Shown one piece after another: positions 24,707 to 33,457 of a stretch of 64,000 nucleotides of DNA. The stretch's first letter is position 1. Every line of letters starts with the position of its first letter. The notes below the pieces were generated by a model. It saw only the letters and a list, made by a program, of their open reading frames with translations, searched no databases and was not told the origin of the DNA. A program made the position numbers and the translations under genes. The stretch comes from Clostridium sp. Marseille-P3244 (GTDB lineage: Bacteria; Bacillota; Clostridia; Lachnospirales; Lachnospiraceae): NCBI RefSeq assembly GCF_900120155.1, contig NZ_LT635549.1, positions 124,001-188,000 of the forward strand, given 5' to 3'.

Positions 24707-25738
24707 ATGAGTTTTACATTTATCAGACAGCTTCCTTCTCCGGACGAGATCAAAAAACAGACACCCCTGTCCGAAGAACTGAAGCAAAGAAAAGAAGAAC
24801 GTGACCGGCTGATCCAGGATGTGATTACAGGAAATTCTGATAAATTTCTTGTAATCGTAGGCCCATGTTCTGCCGATAACGAGGATGCCGTCTGTGAATA
24901 TATCGGGCGGCTGGCCCGGGTTCAGGAGAAAGTGGCGGACCGTCTTGTGCTGGTTCCCCGCATTTATACGAACAAACCCCGCACAACCGGAGAAGGTTAC
25001 AAAGGAATGCTCCATCAGCCGGATCCAGAGGCAAAACCGGATGTTCTGGCCGGGATCCTGGCCATCCGGCACATGCATATGCGTTCCATCCAGGAGACCG
25101 GCCTGACCGCCGCGGATGAGATGCTCTACCCGGATAACTACCATTACCTCTCGGACGTTCTCTCTTACGTAGCCATCGGCGCCCGTTCTGTTGAAAACCA
25201 GGAACACCGGCTCATGGTCAGCGGACTGGATGTCCCGGCAGGCATGAAGAATCCTACCAGCGGAGATTTCACGGTGATGCTGAATTCAGTGGTGGCGGCC
25301 CAGCACGGCCATGATTTTATTTCCCGGGGCTGGGAAGTCCGCACGAAAGGCAATCCTCTGACCCATACCATCCTGAGAGGCGCGGTCAACAAGCATGGAA
25401 ACACGATCCCCAACTACCATTATGAGGATCTTCAGCTTCTTCTGGAAATGTATGAAAAACGGGATCTGAAAAACCCGGCAGTAATCGTTGACGCCAACCA
25501 TTCCAACTCGGGCAAACAGTTTGAACAACAGATCCGTATTGTAAAGGAAGTTCTCCACAGCCGCCGGGTCTCCCCGGATATCCAGAAGCTGGTCAAAGGG
25601 GTCATGATCGAAAGTTATCTGGTAGAAGGCTGCCAGGAGATCGGTCCCGACCATGTATACGGGAAATCCATCACGGATCCCTGCCTGGGATGGGAGGATA
25701 CAGAAGAGCTTCTGTACACCATTGCGGAACAGTGCTGA
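24707..25738 (+). CDS. aroF: 3-deoxy-7-phosphoheptulonate synthase (type I DAHP synthase)
   Basis: 343 residues, AroF/G/H type. It condenses phosphoenolpyruvate and erythrose-4-phosphate, the first step of the shikimate pathway. Motifs: FLVIVGPCSADN, VPRIYTNKPRTTGEGYKGM, NPTSGDF, HTILRGAVNKHGNTIPNYH and the metal/PEP site VDANHSNSGKQ. A long N-terminal arm (residues 1-60) is present, as in feedback-regulated enteric enzymes. RBS AGGAGAA lies 6-9 nt upstream. It is isolated from other aro genes here. Confidence 0.95.
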   Translation: MSFTFIRQLPSPDEIKKQTPLSEELKQRKEERDRLIQDVITGNSDKFLVIVGPCSADNEDAVCEYIGRLARVQEKVADRLVLVPRIYTNKPRTTGEGYKGMLHQPDPEAKPDVLAGILAIRHMHMRSIQETGLTAADEMLYPDNYHYLSDVLSYVAIGARSVENQEHRLMVSGLDVPAGMKNPTSGDFTVMLNSVVAAQHGHDFISRGWEVRTKGNPLTHTILRGAVNKHGNTIPNYHYEDLQLLLEMYEKRDLKNPAVIVDANHSNSGKQFEQQIRIVKEVLHSRRVSPDIQKLVKGVMIESYLVEGCQEIGPDHVYGKSITDPCLGWEDTEELLYTIAEQC

Positions 25739-25856
25739 TCGCCCGGCGCTGCCTCCATGTGATACATTGTTATACGTTATACGTTTCTCACCAGTCCGGC
25801 CAGGTTCTCCACCACGGCCGGATCCCGGTGGTCAAAGAAGCAGTTCCTTCCCGATT

Positions 25857-26870
25857 TTACTTTTCATCCTGCTCTCTCTTGATCTTCGATCCACCGAACA
25901 CTTCTGACATGGGTACCGTATCCAGCATCCGGTCAATCTCTCTTACTTCCTGCTCTGACAGCTCTACATCCGCCGCCTGGGCGTTCTCGATCAGCCGGCC
26001 GTACTTCCGTGTCCCCGGGATCGGCACGATCCACGATTTCTTCGCCATCATCCAGGCCAGAGAAATCTGGGCAGGTGTGGCGTTTTTATTGTCCGCCATT
26101 TCTTTCAGACGCCGGATCAGCTCCTCGTTTTTGTCAAAAGCCTCCGGAGTAAACTGGGGCATCGCGCTGCGGTAATCTGTTCCCTTCTCGAATTTTGAAT
26201 CTTTATGATACTGTGCGCTCAGAAGTCCGTTGGCCAGCGGGGAAAAGGCCACAAATCCGATCTGGAGCTCTTCCAGTACCGGGAACAGAGATTCATAATC
26301 TCTGTACATCATAGAATAACGGTTCTGCACCGCCGTCACCGGACACACACTGTGCGCGCGTCTCAGCGTCTCTTCGTCCGCCTCCGAGATTCCCCAGTGG
26401 GTGATCTTTCCCGCGTCCATCAGCTCCTTCATGGCTCCCGCTGTCTCCTCGATGGGTACGCTCCGGTCGATCCTGTGAATGTAGTACAGATCCAGACGGT
26501 CCGTGCGGAGCCGTTTCAGAGATCCGTCGATAGCTTCTTTGATGGTCTCCGGTCTGCCGTCCGGGATCAGCGGCTTGTTCACTGCGTCTGAAGTCTCGTC
26601 AAACCGGATTCCGCATTTAGATACAAGGACGATGTGGTTCCGGTACGGCGCCAGCGCCTCTCCCAGAAGTTCTTCGTTGTCATGAGGATTCTCGGGCGTG
26701 CCGTAGACCTCCGCTGTGTCAAAAAAGGTATAGCCTCTGTCCACAGCCTCAGAAAGCAGCTCTTTCATCTCTTTTTTGTCCGCCGCAGGGCCATAGGCAT
26801 GGCTCATCCCCATACAGCCCAGTCCCACCGCCGACACTTCCAGATCTTTTCCTAAAATACGCCTTTTCAT
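25857..26870 (-). CDS. aldo/keto reductase (IolS/YhdN-like)
   Basis: 337 residues. MKRRILGKDLEVSAVGLGCM, catalytic Asp in YTFFDTAEVYG with Tyr, Lys in VLVSKCG, His in YYIHRIDRSVP, and the NADPH end VPIPGTRKYGRLIENAQA. NADPH-linked carbonyl reduction; substrate unknown. Fourth AKR in the region. The frame just after its stop (25855-25778, minus) remains open for about 25 codons with protein-like composition but has no start. Confidence 0.93.
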   Translation of the reverse strand: MKRRILGKDLEVSAVGLGCMGMSHAYGPAADKKEMKELLSEAVDRGYTFFDTAEVYGTPENPHDNEELLGEALAPYRNHIVLVSKCGIRFDETSDAVNKPLIPDGRPETIKEAIDGSLKRLRTDRLDLYYIHRIDRSVPIEETAGAMKELMDAGKITHWGISEADEETLRRAHSVCPVTAVQNRYSMMYRDYESLFPVLEELQIGFVAFSPLANGLLSAQYHKDSKFEKGTDYRSAMPQFTPEAFDKNEELIRRLKEMADNKNATPAQISLAWMMAKKSWIVPIPGTRKYGRLIENAQAADVELSEQEVREIDRMLDTVPMSEVFGGSKIKREQDEK

Positions 26871-26948
26871 GCTGTTCTTCGCCTCTTTCTTCCATATTTT
26901 CTGTTTCTCATGCCCCGCCCTGATCCGGGGCCTGACATCATCGGATAT

Positions 26949-27485
26949 CTATCGGATCTTCCGGCCGTCTTCGTAGGCTCTCAGATATGCCGGCGTGTCT
27001 TCCACCTCACCCTTCTGGTAGACGCCTTCCCCGTAGATCTCATCCCGTACTTTTGCACCGGGCAGACAGTCGGTAAAGCCTCTCAGGGCATCCATCGTCC
27101 GCTCCATAAGATGTTCTCCCGCCGCGGCAGTAGCGATAAAATAGACATCTTTATTGCGAATCTCTGTGTATCGCGGCAGTGTGCGGTCAATCATGGTCTT
27201 CAACTGTCCATCCATCGAATAGAAGTAGACCGGCGTTGCCAGCACCAGGACGTCTGCTTCCACCATCTTGTCCAGCAACTCTTTCATATCGTCCTTCTGA
27301 ACACACGTCTTCGTGCCCCTGCATCCGTAACAGGCCATACAGTGTCCGATCTTCAGCTCCCTAAGAGCAACCTTTTCCACGGTGTTCCCCGCTTCCTCGT
27401 CCCCCTTCTGAAACTGATCACAGAGAAGATCTGAATTTCCTCCCTTCCTCGGGCTTGCAGATATAATCAGTACTTTTTTGCTCAT
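26949..27485 (-). CDS. iron-sulfur flavoprotein / flavodoxin-fold oxidoreductase
   Basis: 178 residues. The FMN loop is SASPRKGGNSD; the compact motif CMACYGCRGTKTC (CX2CX2CX5C) and LATPVYFYSMDGQLKTMIDR match the paralogues at 14489 and 21278. Its start lies 12 bp after the upstream alcohol dehydrogenase stop, so the two are probably one operon. Confidence 0.87.
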   Translation of the reverse strand: MSKKVLIISASPRKGGNSDLLCDQFQKGDEEAGNTVEKVALRELKIGHCMACYGCRGTKTCVQKDDMKELLDKMVEADVLVLATPVYFYSMDGQLKTMIDRTLPRYTEIRNKDVYFIATAAAGEHLMERTMDALRGFTDCLPGAKVRDEIYGEGVYQKGEVEDTPAYLRAYEDGRKIR

Positions 27486-27497
27486 TTTTCTGTCCTC

Positions 27498-28664
27498 CTA
27501 AAACACTTCCTGAAATATTTCGAGGATTTCATCCGGATCCAGTCTCCGGTAGCTGCCCGGAGAATAATGGCAGGACCCGGCGATCTCCCCAAGTTCCTTC
27601 CGGTCTTTTATTCCCAGTCCCCGCAGATCCGCGGGCAGGCCGATCTCCCGGATAAATCCTTCCAGAGCGTCGACCCCGGCCAGGGCCAGCTCCTCCTCTG
27701 ACTTCCCCTCCGCCGGAATCTCCCACACATTCCGGGCAAACCTGGCAAACTTCTCCAGGCCGTCTTTGTAAATGTGCCGGTAATAGGCCGGATGAAGAAC
27801 AGCCACCGCCTGTCCGTGGTTGCAGTCTGTATAAGCTCCCAGCTGATGCGCCATCAGGTGGCACGCGAAATCGCATTTCTTTCCCAGCTTGATCAGCCGG
27901 TTCTCAGACAGGGCAGACTCCCATAAAAGATTGCTCCTGGCCGTGTAATCTCCGGGATTTTTCATAGCCAGCCTGATATTCAGGATCACATTCCTCATCA
28001 GAGCCTCGGTGATCTCATCCGAAACATTCTGTTCATCCGGTTCGCTGAAATAAGTCTCCATCATATGGGAAAGGCTGTCAAATGCCCCCGACGCCAGCTG
28101 CCTGCGCGGCACGCTGAACGTATACGCAGGATCCAGCAGAGCAAACAGAGGATTGCACGCAGGATAGTCATATCCGGTCTTGATCTTCTGATTCTCGTTG
28201 GTAATGACCGCCGCGCCGTTGCACTCGCTCCCCGTCCCTGCCGTGGTGGCGATCACGCCCAGGGGTACCGGGCGGAAATCAATGATCCCCCTCCTGGCCC
28301 AGTAGTTTTCCCAGGGATCCCCTTCACAGCGGGCTGCCAGGGACACTGCCTTGCAGCAGTCCATGACGGAGCCACCGCCGATCCCCAGGATCAGCTCCAC
28401 CTTGTTTTCCCGGGCAAGCTCCGCTCCTTCCAGGACTTTCCTGTAAGTGGGGTTGGGCATGATCCCGGGAAATTCCACCACATTTTTCCCTTCTTTCATA
28501 AGAATGTTGAGGATCTCGTCGTAGATCCCGTTCTTCTTCAAAGACCCCTGGCCGCAGGCCATCATGACCGTGTCATAATCTTTGACCAGACAGGTGAGAA
28601 ATTCCTTCACACAGCCCTTTCCGAAATAAACTTTTGTCTGATTCTCGTATATAAAATTATTCAT
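27498..28664 (-). CDS. iron-containing alcohol dehydrogenase (BdhA/YqhD-like)
   Basis: 388 residues. The NAD(P) domain has GIGGGSVMDCCKAVS; ATTAGTGSECNGAAVI follows. Metal ligands are visible as D in AFDSLSHMMET, H in CDFACHLMAHQLGAY and H in DCNHGQAVAVLHP. It reversibly reduces aldehydes to alcohols, with NADPH likely because of the GGGS context. A paralogue lies at 32121-33266. The LysR at 28772-29677 on the same strand precedes it. Confidence 0.94.
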   Translation of the reverse strand: MNNFIYENQTKVYFGKGCVKEFLTCLVKDYDTVMMACGQGSLKKNGIYDEILNILMKEGKNVVEFPGIMPNPTYRKVLEGAELARENKVELILGIGGGSVMDCCKAVSLAARCEGDPWENYWARRGIIDFRPVPLGVIATTAGTGSECNGAAVITNENQKIKTGYDYPACNPLFALLDPAYTFSVPRRQLASGAFDSLSHMMETYFSEPDEQNVSDEITEALMRNVILNIRLAMKNPGDYTARSNLLWESALSENRLIKLGKKCDFACHLMAHQLGAYTDCNHGQAVAVLHPAYYRHIYKDGLEKFARFARNVWEIPAEGKSEEELALAGVDALEGFIREIGLPADLRGLGIKDRKELGEIAGSCHYSPGSYRRLDPDEILEIFQEVF

Positions 28665-28715
28665 TTCCAGTAAAACCCCTTGTATCTGTATTGCCTGTCT
28701 CTATTATAAAAAAAA

Positions 28716-28736
28716 GAGACTCTCCACAGAAGTCTC
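28716..28736 (-). terminator. intrinsic terminator after the LysR gene
   Basis: Minus-strand GAGACT (28736-28731), a 9-nt loop, AGTCTC (28721-28716), then eight T at 28715-28708. It separates the LysR gene from the alcohol dehydrogenase downstream. Confidence 0.7.
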
Positions 28737-28771
28737 CTTTAGTTTCTCAGTTAATACCTTTTGCTTTATAC

Positions 28772-29677
28772 TCAATTTCCCTGTCCCATCCCGGCTGTCT
28801 TCTTCATCGCTTTTAGAAATCTCTTCACCAGATCTGACGGTTCCCTGGAATAAAGGATACCGTAAGGGATCGTATATTTCCACTCCACAGGAATGATCTT
28901 CAGCAGCGGATGGGCGTCTTTCCAGTTCTCCACCACCATCAGGATGTCATCGCTGTTCTCACACTGATTGAAGATTTCCATACTGTAAATATCAAAATCC
29001 ACCACATGGATCCTCGGATGGTTCTTCCAGATATCATCCCGCAGTTCATCCACATAGTTGCTCCATCCCCTGTGCATCATAAGCAGGTTCTCATCGTACA
29101 GATCCTGATAGGTCAGGATCTCCTTCTCCGCCAGGCGGTGGGTGGCGGACACGGCGCAGCAGATCCTCTGTCTGGAGAGTTCCATCCCTGAGCACTGCCG
29201 GAGCTTCAGCATGGTCTCGTCAAAAATCCCGGCCACCACATCGATATTGCTGCCCAGATTTTTCAGGATCTCTCTTGCGCTCTCCAGGCTGTTCATAAAA
29301 GGAACCATCTGCAGCCTGATATCCGGATATTCCTTCTGCACTTTCGCCCATTCCTGCACGAGAGGCGCCGCGGGAGTCATCGGAGAGATCCCGACCCGGA
29401 TCAGGTTGTCCTTCTCTTCCATGGCCTTTCTCGCCCGCTCCACCGATTCTTTACAGTACTGGATGATGTATCTTGCGTCTTTATACAGAGATTTTCCCGC
29501 CTCTGTCAGCGCAAGCCCCCGGTGCGTCCGGATGAACAGCTTCAGATCAAGATCTTTTTCCAGGAGATTGATCTGTTTCGTGACAGCGGGCGGAGTGATG
29601 TAAAGGGCTTCTGCCGCTTTGTTAAAGCTTCCCAGATCTGCCACAACGATAAAAGTCTCAAGCTGCAGGTTGTACAT
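28772..29677 (-). CDS. LysR-family transcriptional regulator
   Basis: 301 residues. HTH: MYNLQLETFIVVADLGSFNK, then AAEALYITPPAVTKQINLLE. The effector domain starts near 90 (NLIRVGISPMTPAAPLVQEW). The upstream region has CTTTTATCCG (29693-29702) and CGGATAAAAC (29755-29764) in opposite orientation, a possible autoregulatory site. It is next to two alcohol dehydrogenases and an esterase, which are candidate targets. Confidence 0.92.
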   Translation of the reverse strand: MYNLQLETFIVVADLGSFNKAAEALYITPPAVTKQINLLEKDLDLKLFIRTHRGLALTEAGKSLYKDARYIIQYCKESVERARKAMEEKDNLIRVGISPMTPAAPLVQEWAKVQKEYPDIRLQMVPFMNSLESAREILKNLGSNIDVVAGIFDETMLKLRQCSGMELSRQRICCAVSATHRLAEKEILTYQDLYDENLLMMHRGWSNYVDELRDDIWKNHPRIHVVDFDIYSMEIFNQCENSDDILMVVENWKDAHPLLKIIPVEWKYTIPYGILYSREPSDLVKRFLKAMKKTAGMGQGN

Positions 29678-29792
29678 GGATCCGTCTCCTCCTTTTATCC
29701 GTTCTGTTTTATCTATGATTAAAACTATAATTCAGCCTTTTTTATCTGTCAATACGGATAAAACAGGAGCCGCGCCCACCGGATCTGGGCTG

Positions 29793-30680
29793 TCATTTCC
29801 CGAACAGCCAGCCCATGATCTCTTCGTCGGCGGCAAACAGACTGCCTCCGCCGTGCTGGACAGTGATCCCTCTGCTTTCAAAATAGTCCGCGTCTTTCAC
29901 GTCCAGCACCAGGATCCGGTCGATCTGTTCGTCAGACAGCCCCTCTTCCCGGTACATGTCCCGCAGAGTCTCATAGGCCTCCCGGGTAGGACCGGAGCCG
30001 TAATACTCATCGTCCTGGCCGATCACAAAGTATACCGGCGTCCGGCTCTGAACCACCGGTTTATAGTCTCCGTCCCACTGAGAACTGCACTGAAGATAAG
30101 CGGTGAAAAGTTCCGGCCTTTTCCCCATTACCCGGGACATCGTCTCTCCTCCGCCGGAATATCCTTCCGCGTACACTCTGGAACTGTCAATGTTATAGTT
30201 TCCCAGAAAATACTCCACAAGCGCGATGGTCTGATCCGCCGAGGTCTCGCCCCAGTCGGAAAGCTGCGGAGCCACAATGATCATATCCTCCACATAATGC
30301 TGCGCCTCGAACCCGAAGTTCTCACTGTACAGGTTCTCGCCCACTCCCTGGAAATACAGCCCCTCATATCCGGGCAGAGTAAAGAACAGGGCATAGGGTT
30401 CACTCCCGTCATAGCTCTCCGGGACATAGAGATTATAGTGGATCTCTCCGTCGTTTTCAGAATGCAGTACATTGTCAAGGATAAATCCCCGGTATTCTTC
30501 GGTCCCCTCTGTCACGGAGGTGGTCCCCTCTGCCACAGCATCGGCCCCCTCTGTTTTTTCTGATCTTTCCGTTCTGTCTGTATCTGCTTCTGTGTAAGTC
30601 ATCCTGTCTTCTCTGTTTCCGCATCCTGTCAGAGCCAGGATCATCCCCGTCAGCAGACAGCAGATTATTTTCTTCTTCAT
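29793..30680 (-). CDS. alpha/beta-hydrolase lipoprotein (PHB-depolymerase/esterase-like)
   Basis: 295 residues. Lipobox LALTGC is followed by an acidic Glu/Thr linker (about 22-65). The core has PYALFFTLPGYEGLYFQG, the nucleophile Ser in YAEGYSGGGETMSRVM (GxSxG) and a His in VQHGGGSLF. It is likely a surface esterase or carbohydrate-active acyl hydrolase. It ends a MATE-esterase pair; the MATE stop is 61 bp upstream. Confidence 0.87.
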   Translation of the reverse strand: MKKKIICCLLTGMILALTGCGNREDRMTYTEADTDRTERSEKTEGADAVAEGTTSVTEGTEEYRGFILDNVLHSENDGEIHYNLYVPESYDGSEPYALFFTLPGYEGLYFQGVGENLYSENFGFEAQHYVEDMIIVAPQLSDWGETSADQTIALVEYFLGNYNIDSSRVYAEGYSGGGETMSRVMGKRPELFTAYLQCSSQWDGDYKPVVQSRTPVYFVIGQDDEYYGSGPTREAYETLRDMYREEGLSDEQIDRILVLDVKDADYFESRGITVQHGGGSLFAADEEIMGWLFGK

Positions 30681-30741
30681 ATCCTTCTGATCACCTCGTT
30701 CTTCTTCTGATCATCCCGTTTCTGTCCGCCACAGGGGGCTC

Positions 30742-32106
30742 CTAACCGTCTTTTAGTGCCTGCGGCTGCTTCAGCCGCCTCCATGTATGCATGTACATTC
30801 CGAAGGAGACCGGAAGCATGATCACCTCCACCAGAAGCTGCGTCCAGATCATACCGTAAAGGCCCACCGTCAGATCCATCACGATAAGCAGCGGGATATT
30901 CAGAAGACCCTGCCTGCTGAAGGTAAGGATCGCGGACTGGGTCCCTTTTCCCATGGCCTGAAGGGTATAGCTGATCAGAAAGTTGACTGCCGTCAGCGGC
31001 ACCGCCAGACACGCGATCCGCAGGAAGCTTGCTCCCAGCGTGCTGGTCTGGGCCTCCGGGATGAAAAGATGCAGGATCTGCGGCGCAAATATGGCAAAAC
31101 ATGCCACAAAGCAGGCCGACATGATGATTGCGGCCTTCCAGGAGAAGAAAGAAACCGAACGCATCCTCTTATAATTCCCTGACGCATAGTTATAGCCCAC
31201 CAGAGGCATGAACCCCTGGCACAGCCCCATGGAAACATTTAACGGGAACTGGTCGATCCGCTTGACGATGCCATAGGCCGCCACAGGGATATCTCCGTAA
31301 CCCGAGGACAGCTTCACAATCACCATGTTGGAAGCGTTCCCCAGCGCGGTTGCCAGAGCAGAGACCAGTCCCACGGAAAAAATCTGCCCGGTAAACCGGA
31401 ACGTAAAATACTTTGGAAACAGGGAAACGGACGTCCGCTCCCCAAGACGTGCGTACATGATCACAAAAAAGACCACCGAAGCCAGGTTTGAAAACGCCGT
31501 TGCTATGGCCGCGCCGGCCACGCCGAGCTGAAACCCGAAGATCAGCACAGGGTCCAGCGCCACATTCAGGATGCCGCCGAACATCATCCCCCCGCTTGCC
31601 GGCCGGGCATGGCCTTCGCTTCTCAGCAGATGCCCCAGAGTCAGGCTGAGCATGGTCGGGACGCCGCCCAGCACTACGACCCAGTTCAGATAACTCTCTG
31701 CATACTCATACGTATCCGGACTTGCCCCGAGGGACTCGAGAAGAGGGGTCCGGAACGCAAACGTCAGCACAGAGAAGAGAAGTGTCGTCACTGCGCCGCC
31801 CCATACGCTGAACGCGGAGACATTCTTGACATTCTTATGGTCCTGCCTTCCCAGCATCCTGGAGATCAGGCTGCCTCCGCCCAGCCCGAACAGATTGCCC
31901 AGAGCCGTGAGCAGGTTGAACCATGGGGATACCAGGGATACTGCCGCCACCATATAAGGGTTTCCGATCTGCCCCACGAAAAAGGTGTCCGCCAGATTAT
32001 AGATCATGGTCACTGCCTGGCTGATGATCGTGGGGACTGCCAGTGTGGCGACAGCCCTCGGCACCGGCATGGTTTCAAAAAGTTCTTTTTCCGATACTTC
32101 ACTCAT
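30742..32106 (-). CDS. MATE family efflux transporter
   Basis: 454 residues with 12 TM helices. TM1-2 read TMIYNLADTFFVGQIGNPYM; the repeat in the second half reads ITFSVGLVSALATALGNASNMVI-like with GLCQGFMPLVGYNYASGNYK. It is in the same subfamily as DinF-type exporters and is distinct from the MATE gene at 1461. The start at 32106 is 14 bp after the alcohol dehydrogenase stop, so they share a transcript. It could export an aldehyde or other toxic product; inferred only from context. Confidence 0.9.
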   Translation of the reverse strand: MSEVSEKELFETMPVPRAVATLAVPTIISQAVTMIYNLADTFFVGQIGNPYMVAAVSLVSPWFNLLTALGNLFGLGGGSLISRMLGRQDHKNVKNVSAFSVWGGAVTTLLFSVLTFAFRTPLLESLGASPDTYEYAESYLNWVVVLGGVPTMLSLTLGHLLRSEGHARPASGGMMFGGILNVALDPVLIFGFQLGVAGAAIATAFSNLASVVFFVIMYARLGERTSVSLFPKYFTFRFTGQIFSVGLVSALATALGNASNMVIVKLSSGYGDIPVAAYGIVKRIDQFPLNVSMGLCQGFMPLVGYNYASGNYKRMRSVSFFSWKAAIIMSACFVACFAIFAPQILHLFIPEAQTSTLGASFLRIACLAVPLTAVNFLISYTLQAMGKGTQSAILTFSRQGLLNIPLLIVMDLTVGLYGMIWTQLLVEVIMLPVSFGMYMHTWRRLKQPQALKDG

Positions 32107-32120
32107 TCCAGTTCACCGGC

Positions 32121-33266
32121 TTACATACATTCCATCAGAATGTCATAGATCTCGTCCCGGCTCAGTTCTCTGGGCCCGCACTTGATCACATTGCAGGTGT
32201 CCGCCACCTTTCTCAAAAGCTCCGGCGTGATCTCCGTTTTTGACCTGAGCTCTCCCATCTTTGTGGGAAGTCCGCATTCTTTGATAAAGTCTGCCAGCGC
32301 TTCCACCGCTTTTTCCGCAGTATCCACGCCGAATACCTCTTTCCCGAGTCTGGCGAACTTCTCTTCCGCGTCTTTTACGACATGGCGGTAGTACGCCGGA
32401 TGGATGACCGCCAGTCCCTGTCCATGGTTGCAGTCCGTATAGGCTCCCAGCTGATGCTCAAGCTGGTGTGCCTGGAAGTCCGTCACCCTGCCGACTTTCA
32501 GGATCCCGTTCTCTGCCATAGCGGAATCCCACATCAGGTTCCCTCTTGCCTGCATATCATTGATATTTCCCATCAGACGCCTCATATTTACGACTGTGTT
32601 GCGCATGATCGCAAGAGCCACATCGTCCGACACATTGTCCTGATCTGAATTCCCGAAATAGGTTTCCATCGCGTGGCTCAGTGTATCGAACGCGCCCGAG
32701 ATCACCTGCATTCTCGGGACGGAGGCGGTATATGCCGGATCCAAGATGGCAAACCGGGGCGCCGCGGCAGCCATTCCCGCCTTGACCACTTTCTCCTCAT
32801 TGGTGATCACCGCTCCTCCGTTCATCTCTGCTCCGGTACCTGACGCAGTGACGATGGCCCCCATGGGAAGGATCTCCGTGGGGAACTGATGCTCCGTCAT
32901 CTCCATCTCCCAGAGATCCCGGTCCGTCTTCGCCTGTGCCGCCACGATCTTACAGCAGTCAACGACAGAGCCGCCTCCCACCGCAAGGATAAAATCGATG
33001 TCCTCTTTTTTGGCCAGTTCCGCTCCCTCCTGCACTTTTGCATAAGTGGGGTTGGACATGATACCGGAAAAATCCGTCACTGTTTTCCCCGCATCCTCAA
33101 GGATTTTTTTCACCTCATCGTAGATCCCGTTCTTCTTGACAGAGCCGCCGCCATAGGCCAGCATAACGTTCGGTCCATAGCCGGATACAGCCGCTGCCAG
33201 GTGTTCTTTCGCCGCTCCTTCTCCAAAATAAACCTTCGTCGCGTACTCATAAACAAATTTCTGCAT
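32121..33266 (-). CDS. iron-containing alcohol dehydrogenase (BdhA/YqhD-like)
   Basis: 381 residues. GGGSVVDCCKIVAA, VTASGTGAEMNGGAVI, AFDTLSHAMETYF, TDFQAHQLEHQLGAY and DCNHGQGLAVIHP give the NAD(P) and metal sites of the group III iron alcohol dehydrogenases. Paralogue of 27498-28664. RBS GGAGAGG lies about 6-8 nt upstream. First gene of an ADH-MATE-esterase series. Confidence 0.94.
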   Translation of the reverse strand: MQKFVYEYATKVYFGEGAAKEHLAAAVSGYGPNVMLAYGGGSVKKNGIYDEVKKILEDAGKTVTDFSGIMSNPTYAKVQEGAELAKKEDIDFILAVGGGSVVDCCKIVAAQAKTDRDLWEMEMTEHQFPTEILPMGAIVTASGTGAEMNGGAVITNEEKVVKAGMAAAAPRFAILDPAYTASVPRMQVISGAFDTLSHAMETYFGNSDQDNVSDDVALAIMRNTVVNMRRLMGNINDMQARGNLMWDSAMAENGILKVGRVTDFQAHQLEHQLGAYTDCNHGQGLAVIHPAYYRHVVKDAEEKFARLGKEVFGVDTAEKAVEALADFIKECGLPTKMGELRSKTEITPELLRKVADTCNVIKCGPRELSRDEIYDILMECM

Positions 33267-33390
33267 GGTAACCCTCTCCTTTCCTGTCTGTAATCATTAT
33301 AAGCCGCTTTGTATTCTGATTGAAGAAACAATAAGTTCCAGTGTATATACCCTGAGGTTTCTGCCTTTCTCCTCTATAACCAAAAAAGAA

Positions 33391-33435
33391 AGGAGCCCGT
33401 CCTTTCCTGGGTATACCTTTCTAAGACCAGCTCCT
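33391..33435 (-). terminator. terminator of the peptide-export operon
   Basis: Minus strand AGGAGC (33435-33430) pairs with GCTCCT (33396-33391) around an inner CTGG/CCAG stem, followed by TTCTTTTTTG. It lies 22 bp after the HlyD-type gene stop. Confidence 0.65.
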
Positions 33436-33457
33436 CTTATACTATCTCCCTATTCCC

